64,000 nt of DNA from positions 1-64,000 of IMG/VR virus record IMGVR_UViG_3300032053_000047. One strand, given 5' to 3'. Source of the DNA: a virus. The translations under genes and the position numbers were made by a program. Below, one piece after another: positions 33,301-41,462 of the stretch (its first letter is position 1; every line of letters starts with the position of its first letter). Below the pieces are notes generated by a model. That model saw nothing but the letters and a program-made list of their open reading frames with translations, did no database searches and had not been told where the DNA came from.

Positions 33301-34777
33301 ACGGCCCCCACGCCCTGAAGTCATCGGGATTTCAACGGCTGATTCCGCAACGGTGCGGCAGACTGATGGAACCAAAGCAGCGCGTATCCTGCTATCGCTC
33401 CGGTTATCGCGTGGTGTAACGCCAATCGAACGGGTAGCGGCACAGAATGTTACGGGCGTCGAAGTCCAGTATCAGCGCATTAGTAGTTCCGGGTCCACTA
33501 ATGACCCCTGGCAGGTTATGCCGGTATTCACCCGCGATCTCAGTAACGTCTATGTGGACCCGATAGAGAAAGGGAAACCGTACAACATCCGGGTGCGCAG
33601 CGTCACCCGCACGGGCGTACCATCGGAATGGTTTTTACTCCTAAACATAATCGCGCTCGGCAAACAGGCGCGCCCGCCGGATGTTACTAGCTTGAAATAT
33701 GAAAACGGCGTGTTGACATGGAACACTTTTATCTCGCCGGACTTCGCCGGGTTTGAAGTGCGAATGGTTATTGGCAACGGAAACACCTGGGGTACTGCGG
33801 CCACGGCGCACAGCGGACTCCTCTATGCGGCCCGGTTTGAATGTCCAAAGATTGACCGCGTACAAGTGGAGTATTTTGTCAAAGCGTTTGATACATCCGG
33901 CAATGAATCGCATCGTGCCGCCTATCTGGCTATCACAATTCCGGCGTCGAAAGAAATGTATGATCTGGGCGGCTATGCTGACTGCCTATTATTCTCCACT
34001 CTTAATGGAATGGAGGCATATTTTACGGGGGATGGGGGCGTCCGTGCAGTCTCCGGTCGGTCTACGCGCTTCTATGACGGTTCCGGCGAACCGCTCTACC
34101 GCGCCGCAGGCACGCCTTTTTATGGAACTCTTTATGGTGCCTGTTCACTCATCACGCCTATCTTAGATGCCTATACTGATGCCACAGAAGAAAGCAATGC
34201 CAATGTGACCCATGATAACACGGAGTTTATCTGGTTCCGGTTGACTCAGACCAGTGATAAATGGCGCTTGCTTTATCGGAATACGGCTAAAGATCTTTGG
34301 CCGGCAGATCTCGATAATAATCTTTGGCCCGATGATATGAATGCCGATTTTTGGCCGGACCATTCGGCGAATTTCGAGGTTTTAATGGAAAAACCGCGGA
34401 CGCCGCTTCATCCCGATGCCAGTACATACGGGCATCAATTCAAATTTGAGTTTCCGCCGTGTGATACGCGGCCTGACATGACTAGTCTGCGAATAGTACG
34501 CGAGTTCCGCCGTCTTGAAGAAAGCGGACAAGGCCTTGCTGTGGCAGATAGTGGGAACGTATATATTCCGATAAAACTACCTTGGCAATATTGTGATGAA
34601 CATACTGTTGCATTAAGCAACGATCCTGACCAGAACGTTAACGCCGTAGGCGCATTAGCCCTTACGGCGACGCCCAATAGCGATACCGAAGGCCCGAAAG
34701 TTGTTGTTTACGGCGCAGGCGGATATCCGGCAGATCGTGTTGAAGGTATTATTGATTTTCACCTTGTGGGGTTTTAA
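30386..34777 (+). CDS. Tail tip host-specificity protein, J-like
   Basis: A 1463-residue protein, the largest here, at the lambda gpJ position. An early YSPRTIDKVIITAGSLFF region is followed by a small ubiquitin-like stretch, a hydrophobic Ala/Gly segment (about residues 90-140, as in gpI/gpJ-like fusions), ARNQVRKYECVPRVYGRIRY typical of J, and fibronectin-like strands around 1040-1190. It overlaps the NlpC/P60 gene by 14 bases. It likely carries the central tail-tip receptor function. Confidence 0.85.
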   Translation: MYSPRTIDKVIITAGSLFFPGIRTRMEAEPGGSILDLIRLAKIPERYHSYLTVWLDEMPIPETFWPRVRPRAGHILAIGMAPAGDLTGANGKDTLQLAIPVMLQFGAMAGALALGAPGILAGAASLAGGGIGVWIAQNLIHVPEPYTNPGFSTIVGARNQVRKYECVPRVYGRIRYAPPLAAMADMPFEGADQYAKLLLTPGHAPLAISAIRIGDIPIVDAEAVNIQIERVCHWHDQDTITLFSRDVHTIMLEKQLNYADSWINTEDRSGAESPHLNVVTAATQEKTTEVTIDFLFPDGLWKENNKEVESRTVTLAIRYRLRGATGSNSWMLYSTRELVSPKPKSAWVADPWTYTSLATCNSVLTTADAAMTLIDVGSRTVSMTVWTYFLAKLSSVDARLAANIAQGFLTSNQETESITARVLIASISATLNTATITADMTESTASDFNDALSGLTFVLDAIDCIEQMLEARNNNLDWDSLPACHRLCMYELGLTLVWPPRPSNTSAIIVTAASAAPLPYAVSWYVPEGQYDIQVRKTSADNYGDQTVHAVIELFAYRSTSLEAAVSEAMKQKLAFVAMKIKATDEWNNQIDQITMLCESPLYWHDGLVWRGPDLLDDAGYEVSRNPAWQMCDILRGGAAKEPITDDDDLDLVRIREFANYCNTHKYTCDIVFDKRVSAEEAMMTVCRCGKATPSKTGEGKYTVIIDQPQTTPVALITPRVSSNFVATKNMEERPHALRVKFQNANKDYQEDEAYVYADGYGIEHGLAEPTVIEDVEMPGVTSPTMIKHLGRYFLACSQLRPEIFQVDIDFKAIVFERGDQVLLQHDVPLFGRGSARITALEVIGARTFVTLDEHPTAWAWGAGASNAIRIQTGGNLFAYTPCIYDIEVDADRLYVDEPYPTNWGSIAVGDLIAVGAIDLETVECIVRGISPGPDLTYRVTFLDHAPEVHDADDDIPEYDSHITLPYHPELARPPRPEVIGISTADSATVRQTDGTKAARILLSLRLSRGVTPIERVAAQNVTGVEVQYQRISSSGSTNDPWQVMPVFTRDLSNVYVDPIEKGKPYNIRVRSVTRTGVPSEWFLLLNIIALGKQARPPDVTSLKYENGVLTWNTFISPDFAGFEVRMVIGNGNTWGTAATAHSGLLYAARFECPKIDRVQVEYFVKAFDTSGNESHRAAYLAITIPASKEMYDLGGYADCLLFSTLNGMEAYFTGDGGVRAVSGRSTRFYDGSGEPLYRAAGTPFYGTLYGACSLITPILDAYTDATEESNANVTHDNTEFIWFRLTQTSDKWRLLYRNTAKDLWPADLDNNLWPDDMNADFWPDHSANFEVLMEKPRTPLHPDASTYGHQFKFEFPPCDTRPDMTSLRIVREFRRLEESGQGLAVADSGNVYIPIKLPWQYCDEHTVALSNDPDQNVNAVGALALTATPNSDTEGPKVVVYGAGGYPADRVEGIIDFHLVGF

Positions 34778-34779
34778 CC

Positions 34780-35673
34780 ATGGCCTTTCCAGCAGCAGGT
34801 ACGTTTGAAGTCCCGGCAACGCCCGCCGATTTTATAGCAGACGATTTTGAGATAGCGCAAGAGGCGTTTTTGGCCGCGACTAAACAACTCATTGGCGCGG
34901 CGACACGAACAGAACTAACGTTATCCGCCGGAATCATTGTGCCGACAATCGGTTCGCACACCGTCGATACCGAAGCGGGCGCGGCAACCGATGATCTGAC
35001 AAACATCCAATATACCAATTTTGAAGACGGAGCCGCAATAGTCCTTTGGCCGGAAAATGCCGCGCGTGTTGTAACCCTAAAACACCTGGCGGGCGGCGTT
35101 GGTCAAATCAGCGTCTTAACGGAAGTGGATTTAGAGTTAACTATCCCGGTAGTTCTACAACGCCATGGCTCAGTCTGGTACGAGATGTTTCACGGGGAAG
35201 GCGTTGGCGTGCATATTGCAATACTCGCAACCATCGCAACACTTGGCCGCTGGCTAATCCGGGCGGCAGGCGGTTCAATCACGGACGACTATACTGGCGG
35301 GTACGCGGGCGGCACGAGCGGTTATAACGCCATGTTGGTGACGCAAACGGCCCCCGCATCGATGAAAGTCGCGGTTGCCGCCGGACTCTTTGCGATTGAC
35401 AATGTTCCCTATACGTTTATTGCCGCCGGCGATAGCGCCGTAATGACCGCGCCAAATGCTCAGCCGCGGATAGATAAAATCTGTTTGGATACCGACGAGA
35501 CGATTCAAGTAACGACCGGCGCTGAAGCCGGTTCGCCAGTTACTCCCGCAACCCCGGTAGGACAGTTTGCACTCGCCACGATCTATCACCGCGTTGGCGA
35601 AACCAGTATCAAGACAGTTGATGATACCGTGAACGGCTATGTCTATACCGACGAACGACATTTCTTCAATTAA
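34780..35673 (+). CDS. Tail fibre protein 1
   Basis: A 297-residue protein following the J-like gene. Its C-terminal 100 residues (APNAQPRIDKICLDTD, ATIYHRVGETSIKTVDDTVNGY) are clearly paralogous to the middle of the next gene. The beta-rich pattern and position suggest a short fibre or fibre-attachment module. Confidence 0.7.
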   Translation: MAFPAAGTFEVPATPADFIADDFEIAQEAFLAATKQLIGAATRTELTLSAGIIVPTIGSHTVDTEAGAATDDLTNIQYTNFEDGAAIVLWPENAARVVTLKHLAGGVGQISVLTEVDLELTIPVVLQRHGSVWYEMFHGEGVGVHIAILATIATLGRWLIRAAGGSITDDYTGGYAGGTSGYNAMLVTQTAPASMKVAVAAGLFAIDNVPYTFIAAGDSAVMTAPNAQPRIDKICLDTDETIQVTTGAEAGSPVTPATPVGQFALATIYHRVGETSIKTVDDTVNGYVYTDERHFFN

Positions 35674-35686
35674 AGGAGCGTGACCC

Positions 35687-36487
35687 GTGGCATATGAATT
35701 CCCTGGACCTAACCCCATGGCGGAAGTGATCCCCAGCCGGAAAGCTCAAGACTTTTTTGACTGGCTGGAAGACAACGTGGGAGTCGCATTTGTGGATGTG
35801 CAACAAGCCGTGTTTTGGATGATCTCCAACGCCATTGCGGGTACTGGCGATTGGTATTTCCGTTCTGATGGCGGCTCCAACGTTTTAGCGACAACCCCAA
35901 CTTCAATGCAGGTGACGTTGAAAGCCGGGTTTGGTTTTTTGAACGGCGTACCGTTATACATAGCCGCTGATATTACGAGCGACGTGTTTGTCGCACCGAA
36001 TTCTGATCCCCGGATCGACGTACTGGCAATTGACGCCGATACCCGCCTCATTGTAATTTTCGAGGGCGCAGAAGATCCGGCTCCAGTAGCGCCAGCCGTT
36101 ACGGGCAATTGCGTTGGGGTTGCGGAAATCTATCATAGGGTCGGTGAAACTACCATTAAACAACTTGATGATAGCGTGAACGGATACATTACGAATCTCT
36201 ATATGTCCATACAGGCATTCACGGACGCTGACGCTACCCCGTCGGTGCTAGCCGCAAAACTCATTAGTACCCCGACAACAGTTGCGGCTCCCTACAACAT
36301 AACCATGTTCCATGACGGCTACAGAGGCCAGGAGATTACGCTGATTGGCTATAATCCCGATTGCACGGTAAAACAGGGAAGCAACCTGAAAATCAATGGT
36401 GATTGGACCGCCACGGCATATTGCACGTTACGGCTCCTATTCGGCGGGACGAACTGGTTTGAAATCTCGCGGTCCCCAAATGCCTAA
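35687..36487 (+). CDS. Tail fibre protein 2
   Basis: A 266-residue protein starting at GTG 35687 after AAAGGAG. Residues about 85-165 repeat the NSDPRIDVLAID and IYHRVGETTIKQLDDSVNGY module of fibre 1. The last 75 residues, from FTDADATPSV to WFEISRSPNA, share a second module with the end of fibre 3. It thus links the other two fibres by shared domains. Confidence 0.7.
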   Translation: MAYEFPGPNPMAEVIPSRKAQDFFDWLEDNVGVAFVDVQQAVFWMISNAIAGTGDWYFRSDGGSNVLATTPTSMQVTLKAGFGFLNGVPLYIAADITSDVFVAPNSDPRIDVLAIDADTRLIVIFEGAEDPAPVAPAVTGNCVGVAEIYHRVGETTIKQLDDSVNGYITNLYMSIQAFTDADATPSVLAAKLISTPTTVAAPYNITMFHDGYRGQEITLIGYNPDCTVKQGSNLKINGDWTATAYCTLRLLFGGTNWFEISRSPNA

Positions 36488-36513
36488 ACGGTTATTGTGT
36501 TATTGTATTTTCC

Positions 36514-36523
36514 CGGTACAATT
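36514..36523 (+). promoter_or_regulatory. CGGTACACTT element, copy 6 (variant)
   Basis: CGGTACAATT in the gap before fibre 3. Seven bases later an ATG TAA (36531-36536) forms a start-stop minigene; the fibre ATG is at 36560 with AAAGGA upstream. It is the most downstream copy. Confidence 0.45.
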
Positions 36524-36559
36524 CGCCACCATGTAACTAATAGATAAAGGATCGATTCA

Positions 36560-38092
36560 ATGCGAAAATACACACCTTTTGCCCTTGCCGCTCTAGTCCT
36601 GATTTTCGTTTGTACTATCGCCGGGTTTTCGGGCGTTGTTCTGCACAGATCCGTTAAGATCGGTATGGATGACAGCGTTGGCCTCACAATTGACGACGCC
36701 GGGGCCGTGGACACCGACGGCGCAATACTGTCGGCCTCTACCGTCACGGGTACGCGACTCATTTCAACTATCGCCACCGGCACGGCCCCGCTGACTGTGG
36801 CAAGTACGACGGAGGTTGCCAACCTCAGAGCGGCAAAGGCGACGGCGCTTAACACGCCCCGCGCAATCAACGGCGTGAACTTCGACGGCACAGCGCCGAT
36901 CACGGTGCCGGTCAACAATACGAATGACACCGCGACCAATGCCTCAGTCTTTCCCGTTTGGGTTAAGACGGCAGCCGGCAACTACAGTGCCTATGTCACA
37001 ACGGACGACCTCTATTTCAATCCCTTCACGGGGATGCTAACGGCGGCGGGGTTGACGGCCAGTGACGGTACTAATGGGACGGTATACCTTAAACGTGTAT
37101 CGAATGCGTCACCAAACGTAGCACAAACGGTTTTCGCGACACGTGTTGGGATTAATGAAGTAATTCACTGGCTTGTGGGACTCAGGGGAGACCTAGCACC
37201 CGGAACAGAAGATTTTGGATTCTACAACAACGCAATGTCGTGGGTTCCGACACTATTACTTCAATATGCCACTGGCAACGTTGGCATCGGGACGACGGTG
37301 TTTGATTATGTTGCGTTTCCGTGGACTACTGCTATTCACTGTAGTACAGTTATTAAAGGGAAGACATCTGGCATATCCGGTGATTCTCCACTAGCGTTGA
37401 TAGACAGCAATTCTCAAGTGTCTGCAATATTTGCAAACAGTGGAAGACTCGATTTGATTAATTATGGTGGATTTGGAGGGACAATGGTTTTACAGAATCA
37501 GACTTCCCCGGCTGTTAATGATGAGCAGACAGGACATTATGCCTTTTCTGGAAGAAATTCTGCCGGAAATATGAACACAACTGGAACGATTTTCAATTTT
37601 ATTCGAGATGTTACAGAGACCAGTATGAACAGCGAATTTCATTTTGGTTTTATGGATCATCAGGATGCAAGTGGGAGCGACTATAAACAGCCAAATAGAT
37701 ATATTGTTCTCGGTTACCAAGGCTTGAATCTTATAGACTATCCGTTAAACACAACCGGCGTAATTACTTCTGGCGGGATCATTAGTACCGGGCCGATATC
37801 CAGTTCCACCGTAACCACATTCACCGGTAATGATACGACTCCATCTGTTGCCTCGGGGAACCTTTTCATTGTGCCGGGCACATGGACGACGGGCAACAAT
37901 GTAGTTGATTTCGACGGTGGGTCTATTGGGCAGACACTCCACATTCGCGGTGGTGACAGTGATTGCGTCGTAGTTGACGGGGGCGAGTTGGCGTTAACCG
38001 GAAATTGGATAGCCGCTACTAATGCAACTCTCGTGTTGACTATGTACACACTCGGGAACTGGACGGAAGAAAGCCGCTCGGCTAACGGATAG
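36560..38092 (+). CDS. Tail fibre protein 3
   Basis: A 510-residue beta-rich protein. It has a signal-like hydrophobic N-terminus (RKYTPFALAALVLIFVC), unusual for a tail fibre. A GNVGIGTT motif, common in fibre and chaperone-type repeats, is near residue 240. The C-terminal block from FTGNDTTPSV to WTEESRSANG is homologous to the end of fibre 2, probably a receptor-binding or trimerisation tip. Confidence 0.7.
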   Translation: MRKYTPFALAALVLIFVCTIAGFSGVVLHRSVKIGMDDSVGLTIDDAGAVDTDGAILSASTVTGTRLISTIATGTAPLTVASTTEVANLRAAKATALNTPRAINGVNFDGTAPITVPVNNTNDTATNASVFPVWVKTAAGNYSAYVTTDDLYFNPFTGMLTAAGLTASDGTNGTVYLKRVSNASPNVAQTVFATRVGINEVIHWLVGLRGDLAPGTEDFGFYNNAMSWVPTLLLQYATGNVGIGTTVFDYVAFPWTTAIHCSTVIKGKTSGISGDSPLALIDSNSQVSAIFANSGRLDLINYGGFGGTMVLQNQTSPAVNDEQTGHYAFSGRNSAGNMNTTGTIFNFIRDVTETSMNSEFHFGFMDHQDASGSDYKQPNRYIVLGYQGLNLIDYPLNTTGVITSGGIISTGPISSSTVTTFTGNDTTPSVASGNLFIVPGTWTTGNNVVDFDGGSIGQTLHIRGGDSDCVVVDGGELALTGNWIAATNATLVLTMYTLGNWTEESRSANG

Positions 38093-38152
38093 GAGATTCA
38101 TATGAACATCATATTGAAATGGATAATGGCGACAAATTAAAGGTGATGGTAA

Positions 38153-38692
38153 ATGATACTTGCTGAGATCCGCCGCCTTTGCGTTGACTGCGCAGCCCGG
38201 TTTCCCAATCCGGAACATGCGGCGGATTTGCTGCTCGGCACTGCCGCGCAGGAAAGCGGGTTTATACATCGGCGACAGATCGGGTTTGGCGACGAACTCC
38301 GCGGCGGGTTTGGATTGTGGCAGGTTGAACCGGGATCTATAAAAAGTAGCCTATCCTATATTAACAGACGGCTTGAGTTTACTGTGGCAGGCTTAGCGTT
38401 TCTCGCGTCTTATCAATTTGGGTTATGCGATCTACTCCGTTCACAAAACGTTGCTGACATCGCCAACATCATGCGGGATCCGGCAGGCGATCCTATGGCA
38501 TGTTTATTTGCCCGCTATCATTTCCTGCGCATATCCGCGCCGATTCCCGAGGATTTACATGCACAAGCAGCCTATTGGAAGCAATACTACAATACTAAAC
38601 GTGGTAAAGGGATAGCGCAACAGTATATAGATAATTGGCAGAGACTATGCCAACAGGAGGAGGACAGAGCCGGAGACCATAATGAGCCGTGA
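38153..38692 (+). CDS. Endolysin, lysozyme/transglycosylase-like
   Basis: A 179-residue protein with LLLGTAAQESGFIHRRQIGFGDELRGGFGLWQVEP: a catalytic Glu in AQESGF followed by GFGLWQ, as in phage lytic transglycosylase/lysozyme-like endolysins. There is no signal peptide, so it needs a holin. It heads the lysis region. A tiny 12-codon frame (38102-38140) lies just upstream. Confidence 0.75.
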   Translation: MILAEIRRLCVDCAARFPNPEHAADLLLGTAAQESGFIHRRQIGFGDELRGGFGLWQVEPGSIKSSLSYINRRLEFTVAGLAFLASYQFGLCDLLRSQNVADIANIMRDPAGDPMACLFARYHFLRISAPIPEDLHAQAAYWKQYYNTKRGKGIAQQYIDNWQRLCQQEEDRAGDHNEP

Positions 38693-38975
38693 TCATTTAA
38701 AGGTTGGCAACATCGTATATCTAGTTATCCGAAAAGCAAAAATTATTTTCCGCGGTAAGGAACAGGGCGGTCTGTTTTGTCCAAAAGAACAGGAAATACA
38801 TATTCTCGATGGAATCCCCCACAATGACGAGCAGGAATATAGGTAGGAAGAGATATTACATACTGTTGAATTCCAACAGGGGTTGAATATCAATCACAAA
38901 CACTTACGGGTGCTCGCAGCCGCGATACCCTACATTCTCCGCGATAACCCCTATATGAGGCGAGGGGCTGAATGA
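38682..38975 (+). pseudogene. Small gene with internal in-frame TAG
   Basis: ATG 38682, with GGAG seven bases upstream, opens 54 codons to a TAG at 38844-38846. The same frame then stays open for 42 more codons to a TGA at 38973-38975, which overlaps the next gene's ATG (ATGA). That preserved junction implies that the intact gene was about 97 codons. Either a nonsense mutation or regulated read-through. Product unrecognised; it is near lysis genes. Confidence 0.55.
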
Positions 38976-39769
38976 CTATAGAGACAATCGGGATAATTGC
39001 CGACTTGCATTGTGGGAGCAAATGCGGCCTCTTGCCGCCGTCATACTGGAATGATTATACCCCGGACGCGATCAAGTGGCTATGGGAACAGTACACTACA
39101 CTTCTAACGTTGTGGCCGAAACGTCTTGATCTACTCATTATTAATGGCGATCCTATTGATGGGAAACAATCGCGGGCCGCAGGGACAGGGCTTGTGGACA
39201 ATGACCTGAGCGGCCAGGTGCGGATCGCTATCGAATGTCTTGAGCCATTTGTGGAACGATCCGGCAAGACAATCCGCATGTGCGGCACAGCATACCATGA
39301 ATCATTCGATGGGCCGCTTGCCGCACTTGATGAACATTTCGGAATCACGCGACCGCCGACGTACCAGAAAGAAATTATCCGCGACATCGAACTTGAAGAC
39401 GGGGCGATCCTGAACATCAAACATCAGCCGGAAGGCGAAGGGATGCTTTATCGCGGGACAGGATATGACCGTGAACTATTATGGGCAACAGTGACGGAAA
39501 CATTAAAGCATTTTCCACGGGCAACGCATATTGTCCGTGCGCACATTCATTCAGATGGTCACATGCGCGGATTCGGCAAGGAAATCAACATCTGTCCATG
39601 CTGGTGTTTTCAGGCACCGTATGCGCTACACAAAAAGCGGTATCGTTGGGTTCCTGACATTGGTGCAATACTAATGCGGCGAGACCCAGAAGGCTATAAA
39701 GGATACAATACGTGGATCAAAACTTTCCCAATCCCGGCAGAAGGAGCGGACAGTTATGACGATCTCTAA
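38972..39769 (+). CDS. Metallophosphoesterase
   Basis: A 265-residue calcineurin-like phosphoesterase: GIIADLHCG (D-x-H), INGDPIDG (GD), a GTAYHE segment in place of the GNH box, NIKHQPEG, and the closing HIVRAHIHSDGH. Two metals would be bound. The substrate might be phosphorylated RNA ends, cyclic nucleotides or DNA. ATGA overlap with the interrupted gene upstream. Confidence 0.75.
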   Translation: MTIETIGIIADLHCGSKCGLLPPSYWNDYTPDAIKWLWEQYTTLLTLWPKRLDLLIINGDPIDGKQSRAAGTGLVDNDLSGQVRIAIECLEPFVERSGKTIRMCGTAYHESFDGPLAALDEHFGITRPPTYQKEIIRDIELEDGAILNIKHQPEGEGMLYRGTGYDRELLWATVTETLKHFPRATHIVRAHIHSDGHMRGFGKEINICPCWCFQAPYALHKKRYRWVPDIGAILMRRDPEGYKGYNTWIKTFPIPAEGADSYDDL

Positions 39770-40076
39770 TCCAAACATCGTCGCCGCATGGATTCATGCG
39801 CAATTAGCTGAAGCGGATATACCTTCAATTGAACGCATCTATAATGCTGTGATGGCTGCATATAAAACTGCCGTTGAATCAGGCGATAAGACCCTATTGG
39901 CTACGCGGCACATAGTGGGGTGTACCCTTAACCTATCTGGTCCGCAAGTAGGGCGGTATTTGTGTGAATTAAAAAACAATGGGCGGATACAGTCATTTCG
40001 AGTAGGCAAAGATGTGTATTACGTTCCACGAATCGAAATAAAAACCAGCGGCCCGACCGCCGCAGAAAGTGAGTAA
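39756..40076 (+). CDS. Winged-helix-like small protein
   Basis: A 106-residue protein; the second half (NLSGPQVGRYLCELKNNGRIQSFRVGKDVYYV) has the shape of a winged helix with a recognition helix and wing. It overlaps the phosphoesterase by 14 bases. A DNA-binding regulator is suggested. Confidence 0.55.
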   Translation: MTISNPNIVAAWIHAQLAEADIPSIERIYNAVMAAYKTAVESGDKTLLATRHIVGCTLNLSGPQVGRYLCELKNNGRIQSFRVGKDVYYVPRIEIKTSGPTAAESE

Positions 40077-40080
40077 CAAA

Positions 40081-40497
40081 ATGAAGACGAGTATTGCGAT
40101 TTTGATGTGTATGGTGGCGCTCCTTATTGGCGTCAGTTACGTGTCCGCGGACGCGGGCGGGATGGCGAAGGTGCGCGAGTTAACTGTAAATCAGGCGTTG
40201 GCAGCGAACGGTGCCGCCATCGATCTATACCCATGCACAACTGCCGTCGAGTTCGGCAGTCTATATCTTGATAAAGGCTGCAAAGGCTATGACGCAATCG
40301 ACGGCGATATTAGTCACCTGGTTGAATCAACCTATTTAGACGGCCCCGTGGACACGAATGTGCTGAATGGTATTTTTCGCGTCCGCTACGATGTGACCAA
40401 CAGTAAAGGGATACCGGCGGAACCTGCCGTTCGGAGGATTGTCGTAATCGACACGCGCCCTCCGATACTGGAGATCGAAGGTTGCGACGAATTCTAA
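40081..40497 (+). CDS. Secreted protein with Ig-like DUF5011-type domain
   Basis: A 138-residue protein with a signal-type N-terminus (KTSIAILMCMVALLIGVSY). The rest follows a bacterial Ig-like DUF5011 domain: KGYDAIDGDISHLV, NGIFRVRYDVTNSKGIPAEPAVRRIVVIDTRPP. Envelope-exposed in the lysis region; it could act as an outer-membrane disruptor, but its sequence is not that of a known spanin. ATG 40081 is preferred over GTG 40069. Confidence 0.6.
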   Translation: MKTSIAILMCMVALLIGVSYVSADAGGMAKVRELTVNQALAANGAAIDLYPCTTAVEFGSLYLDKGCKGYDAIDGDISHLVESTYLDGPVDTNVLNGIFRVRYDVTNSKGIPAEPAVRRIVVIDTRPPILEIEGCDEF

Positions 40498-40571
40498 TCG
40501 CGGTCTTCGCCGTTGTCTTGTGGTTTATTTTCGCCCTTGCATCGAGGCGGCGTAGACGGTGTAGGAAATGA
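40482..40571 (+). CDS. 29-aa transmembrane peptide
   Basis: A TTG start at 40482 with GGAG eight bases upstream gives a 29-residue peptide with one membrane span (ILIAVFAVVLWFIFALA) flanked by Arg on both sides. The stop overlaps the next gene's ATG as ATGA, the junction used by real genes here. It overlaps the 3' end of the Ig-like gene. Possible antiholin or pinholin-like partner of the following gene. Confidence 0.45.
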   Translation: MRRILIAVFAVVLWFIFALASRRRRRCRK

Positions 40572-41011
40572 CGCGCAGGCAGATTGTAAAACTTGTATGG
40601 ACAACATGGCGGCGGAAACGCCGGATAGAAAAAGAGGTACAGAAAATGGATGTTGAGTTGAAACCCTATAAGCCTGAATTGACGCAGGCTAAGGCCGCCA
40701 AGGCTGCGGGGCCGGTAGCTATTGCCGCCGCAGTTGTTGCGCTTTTGCGAGTCGCATTTGGCGACTACCTATTTTGGGGACCTGACAAAGATGCCGTTGC
40801 TGCTGGCGTTGCAGCTACGGCGGTCGCGGGCATATGGAAATACTGGTCCGACCGGCGCAAACACAAGCAGATCGAAGCGGAAGCGTTGGCCGCTGTTGAA
40901 GCGCAAACGAAGGCGGAAACACAAACTGCTTTTTTGAAAGAGATGCACGAAACGGCGGCAGCAAATCGAAAGGCAAAAGATGAAAAAGATACCAGCATTG
41001 GATCGCCATGA
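40568..41011 (+). CDS. Putative holin with two membrane spans
   Basis: A 147-residue protein (or 121 from ATG 40646, which has GAGG upstream). Two hydrophobic spans (PVAIAAAVVALLRVAF and DAVAAGVAATAVAGIW) are followed by a long charged helix. This is the usual holin shape and position after the endolysin. The two possible starts differ by a strongly basic N-terminal extension, as in dual-start holins. Confidence 0.6.
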   Translation: MTRRQIVKLVWTTWRRKRRIEKEVQKMDVELKPYKPELTQAKAAKAAGPVAIAAAVVALLRVAFGDYLFWGPDKDAVAAGVAATAVAGIWKYWSDRRKHKQIEAEALAAVEAQTKAETQTAFLKEMHETAAANRKAKDEKDTSIGSP

Positions 41012-41178
41012 CGTTCGGCCAATCTAAACTGCCCGCCGCGCCGGACGCCGCTGCGTTGGGACGCCAGGAAGCCCAGCACGGGGCCGCGTTTGACCCGCAG
41101 CACGTGCGCGAGCGGACTAAGGGTATAAGCGTCCGGTTCCTGCTGCTCGCCTTGTTGAGGCGGCTGCGGCATAAATAG
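41008..41178 (+). CDS. Small protein with hydrophobic C-terminus
   Basis: A 56-residue ORF whose ATG overlaps the holin stop. The first 40 residues are hydrophilic and Ala-rich; the end reads RFLLLALLRRLRHK, an amphipathic or short membrane helix. Last gene of the late operon; strong hairpins follow. Confidence 0.5.
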   Translation: MTFGQSKLPAAPDAAALGRQEAQHGAAFDPQHVRERTKGISVRFLLLALLRRLRHK

Positions 41179-41189
41179 TTTTCCCCACG

Positions 41190-41257
41190 TCGCCGGGCCT
41201 ATCCCTCCCCCGGCGACTCCTCCCCAGCCCGTCCCGGATAGCCCACCGGGGCGGGCA
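41190..41257 (+). terminator. Tandem strong hairpins ending the late operon
   Basis: GTCGCCGGG/CCCGGCGAC (about 41190-41218) is a 9-bp stem; GCCCGTCCCGG paired with CCGGGGCGGGC (about 41228-41257) is an 11-bp stem with one wobble. Neither has a long U-run. They precede a 200-base AT-rich region with no gene. Confidence 0.5.
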
Positions 41258-41390
41258 CCCTGTTTGCTATCGAGTCCGCTGAAAATACACCCTTACTATA
41301 CTACCGCAATATCAATATTTTCCCGCCCGATTATCCCGTAACTCTATACGGCACAAGGACTTACGGCCTTCGTAATTATTTTAAAAAGTG

Positions 41391-41421
41391 TTGACTTTTC
41401 ACCCTGATTATAGGTTATAAT
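41391..41421 (+). promoter_or_regulatory. Promoter of the small-gene operon
   Basis: -35 TTGACT (41391-41396) and -10 TATAAT (41416-41421) with a 19-base spacer, in an AT-rich stretch. A GCCC-GCGA-GGGC hairpin and the first small gene follow. The long spacer makes activator dependence possible. Confidence 0.5.
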
Positions 41422-41438
41422 TAATGTAGAAAGTTGAG

Positions 41439-41450
41439 GCCCGCGAGGGC
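41439..41450 (+). repeat. RBS-proximal GNRA hairpin, copy 1
   Basis: GCCC-GCGA-GGGC, a 4-bp stem closed by a GNRA tetraloop, immediately before GAGGAG and the ATG at 41463. First of seven or more such hairpins, one before almost every gene to 43.9 kb. Confidence 0.6.
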
Positions 41451-41462
41451 GAGGAGACGGAA

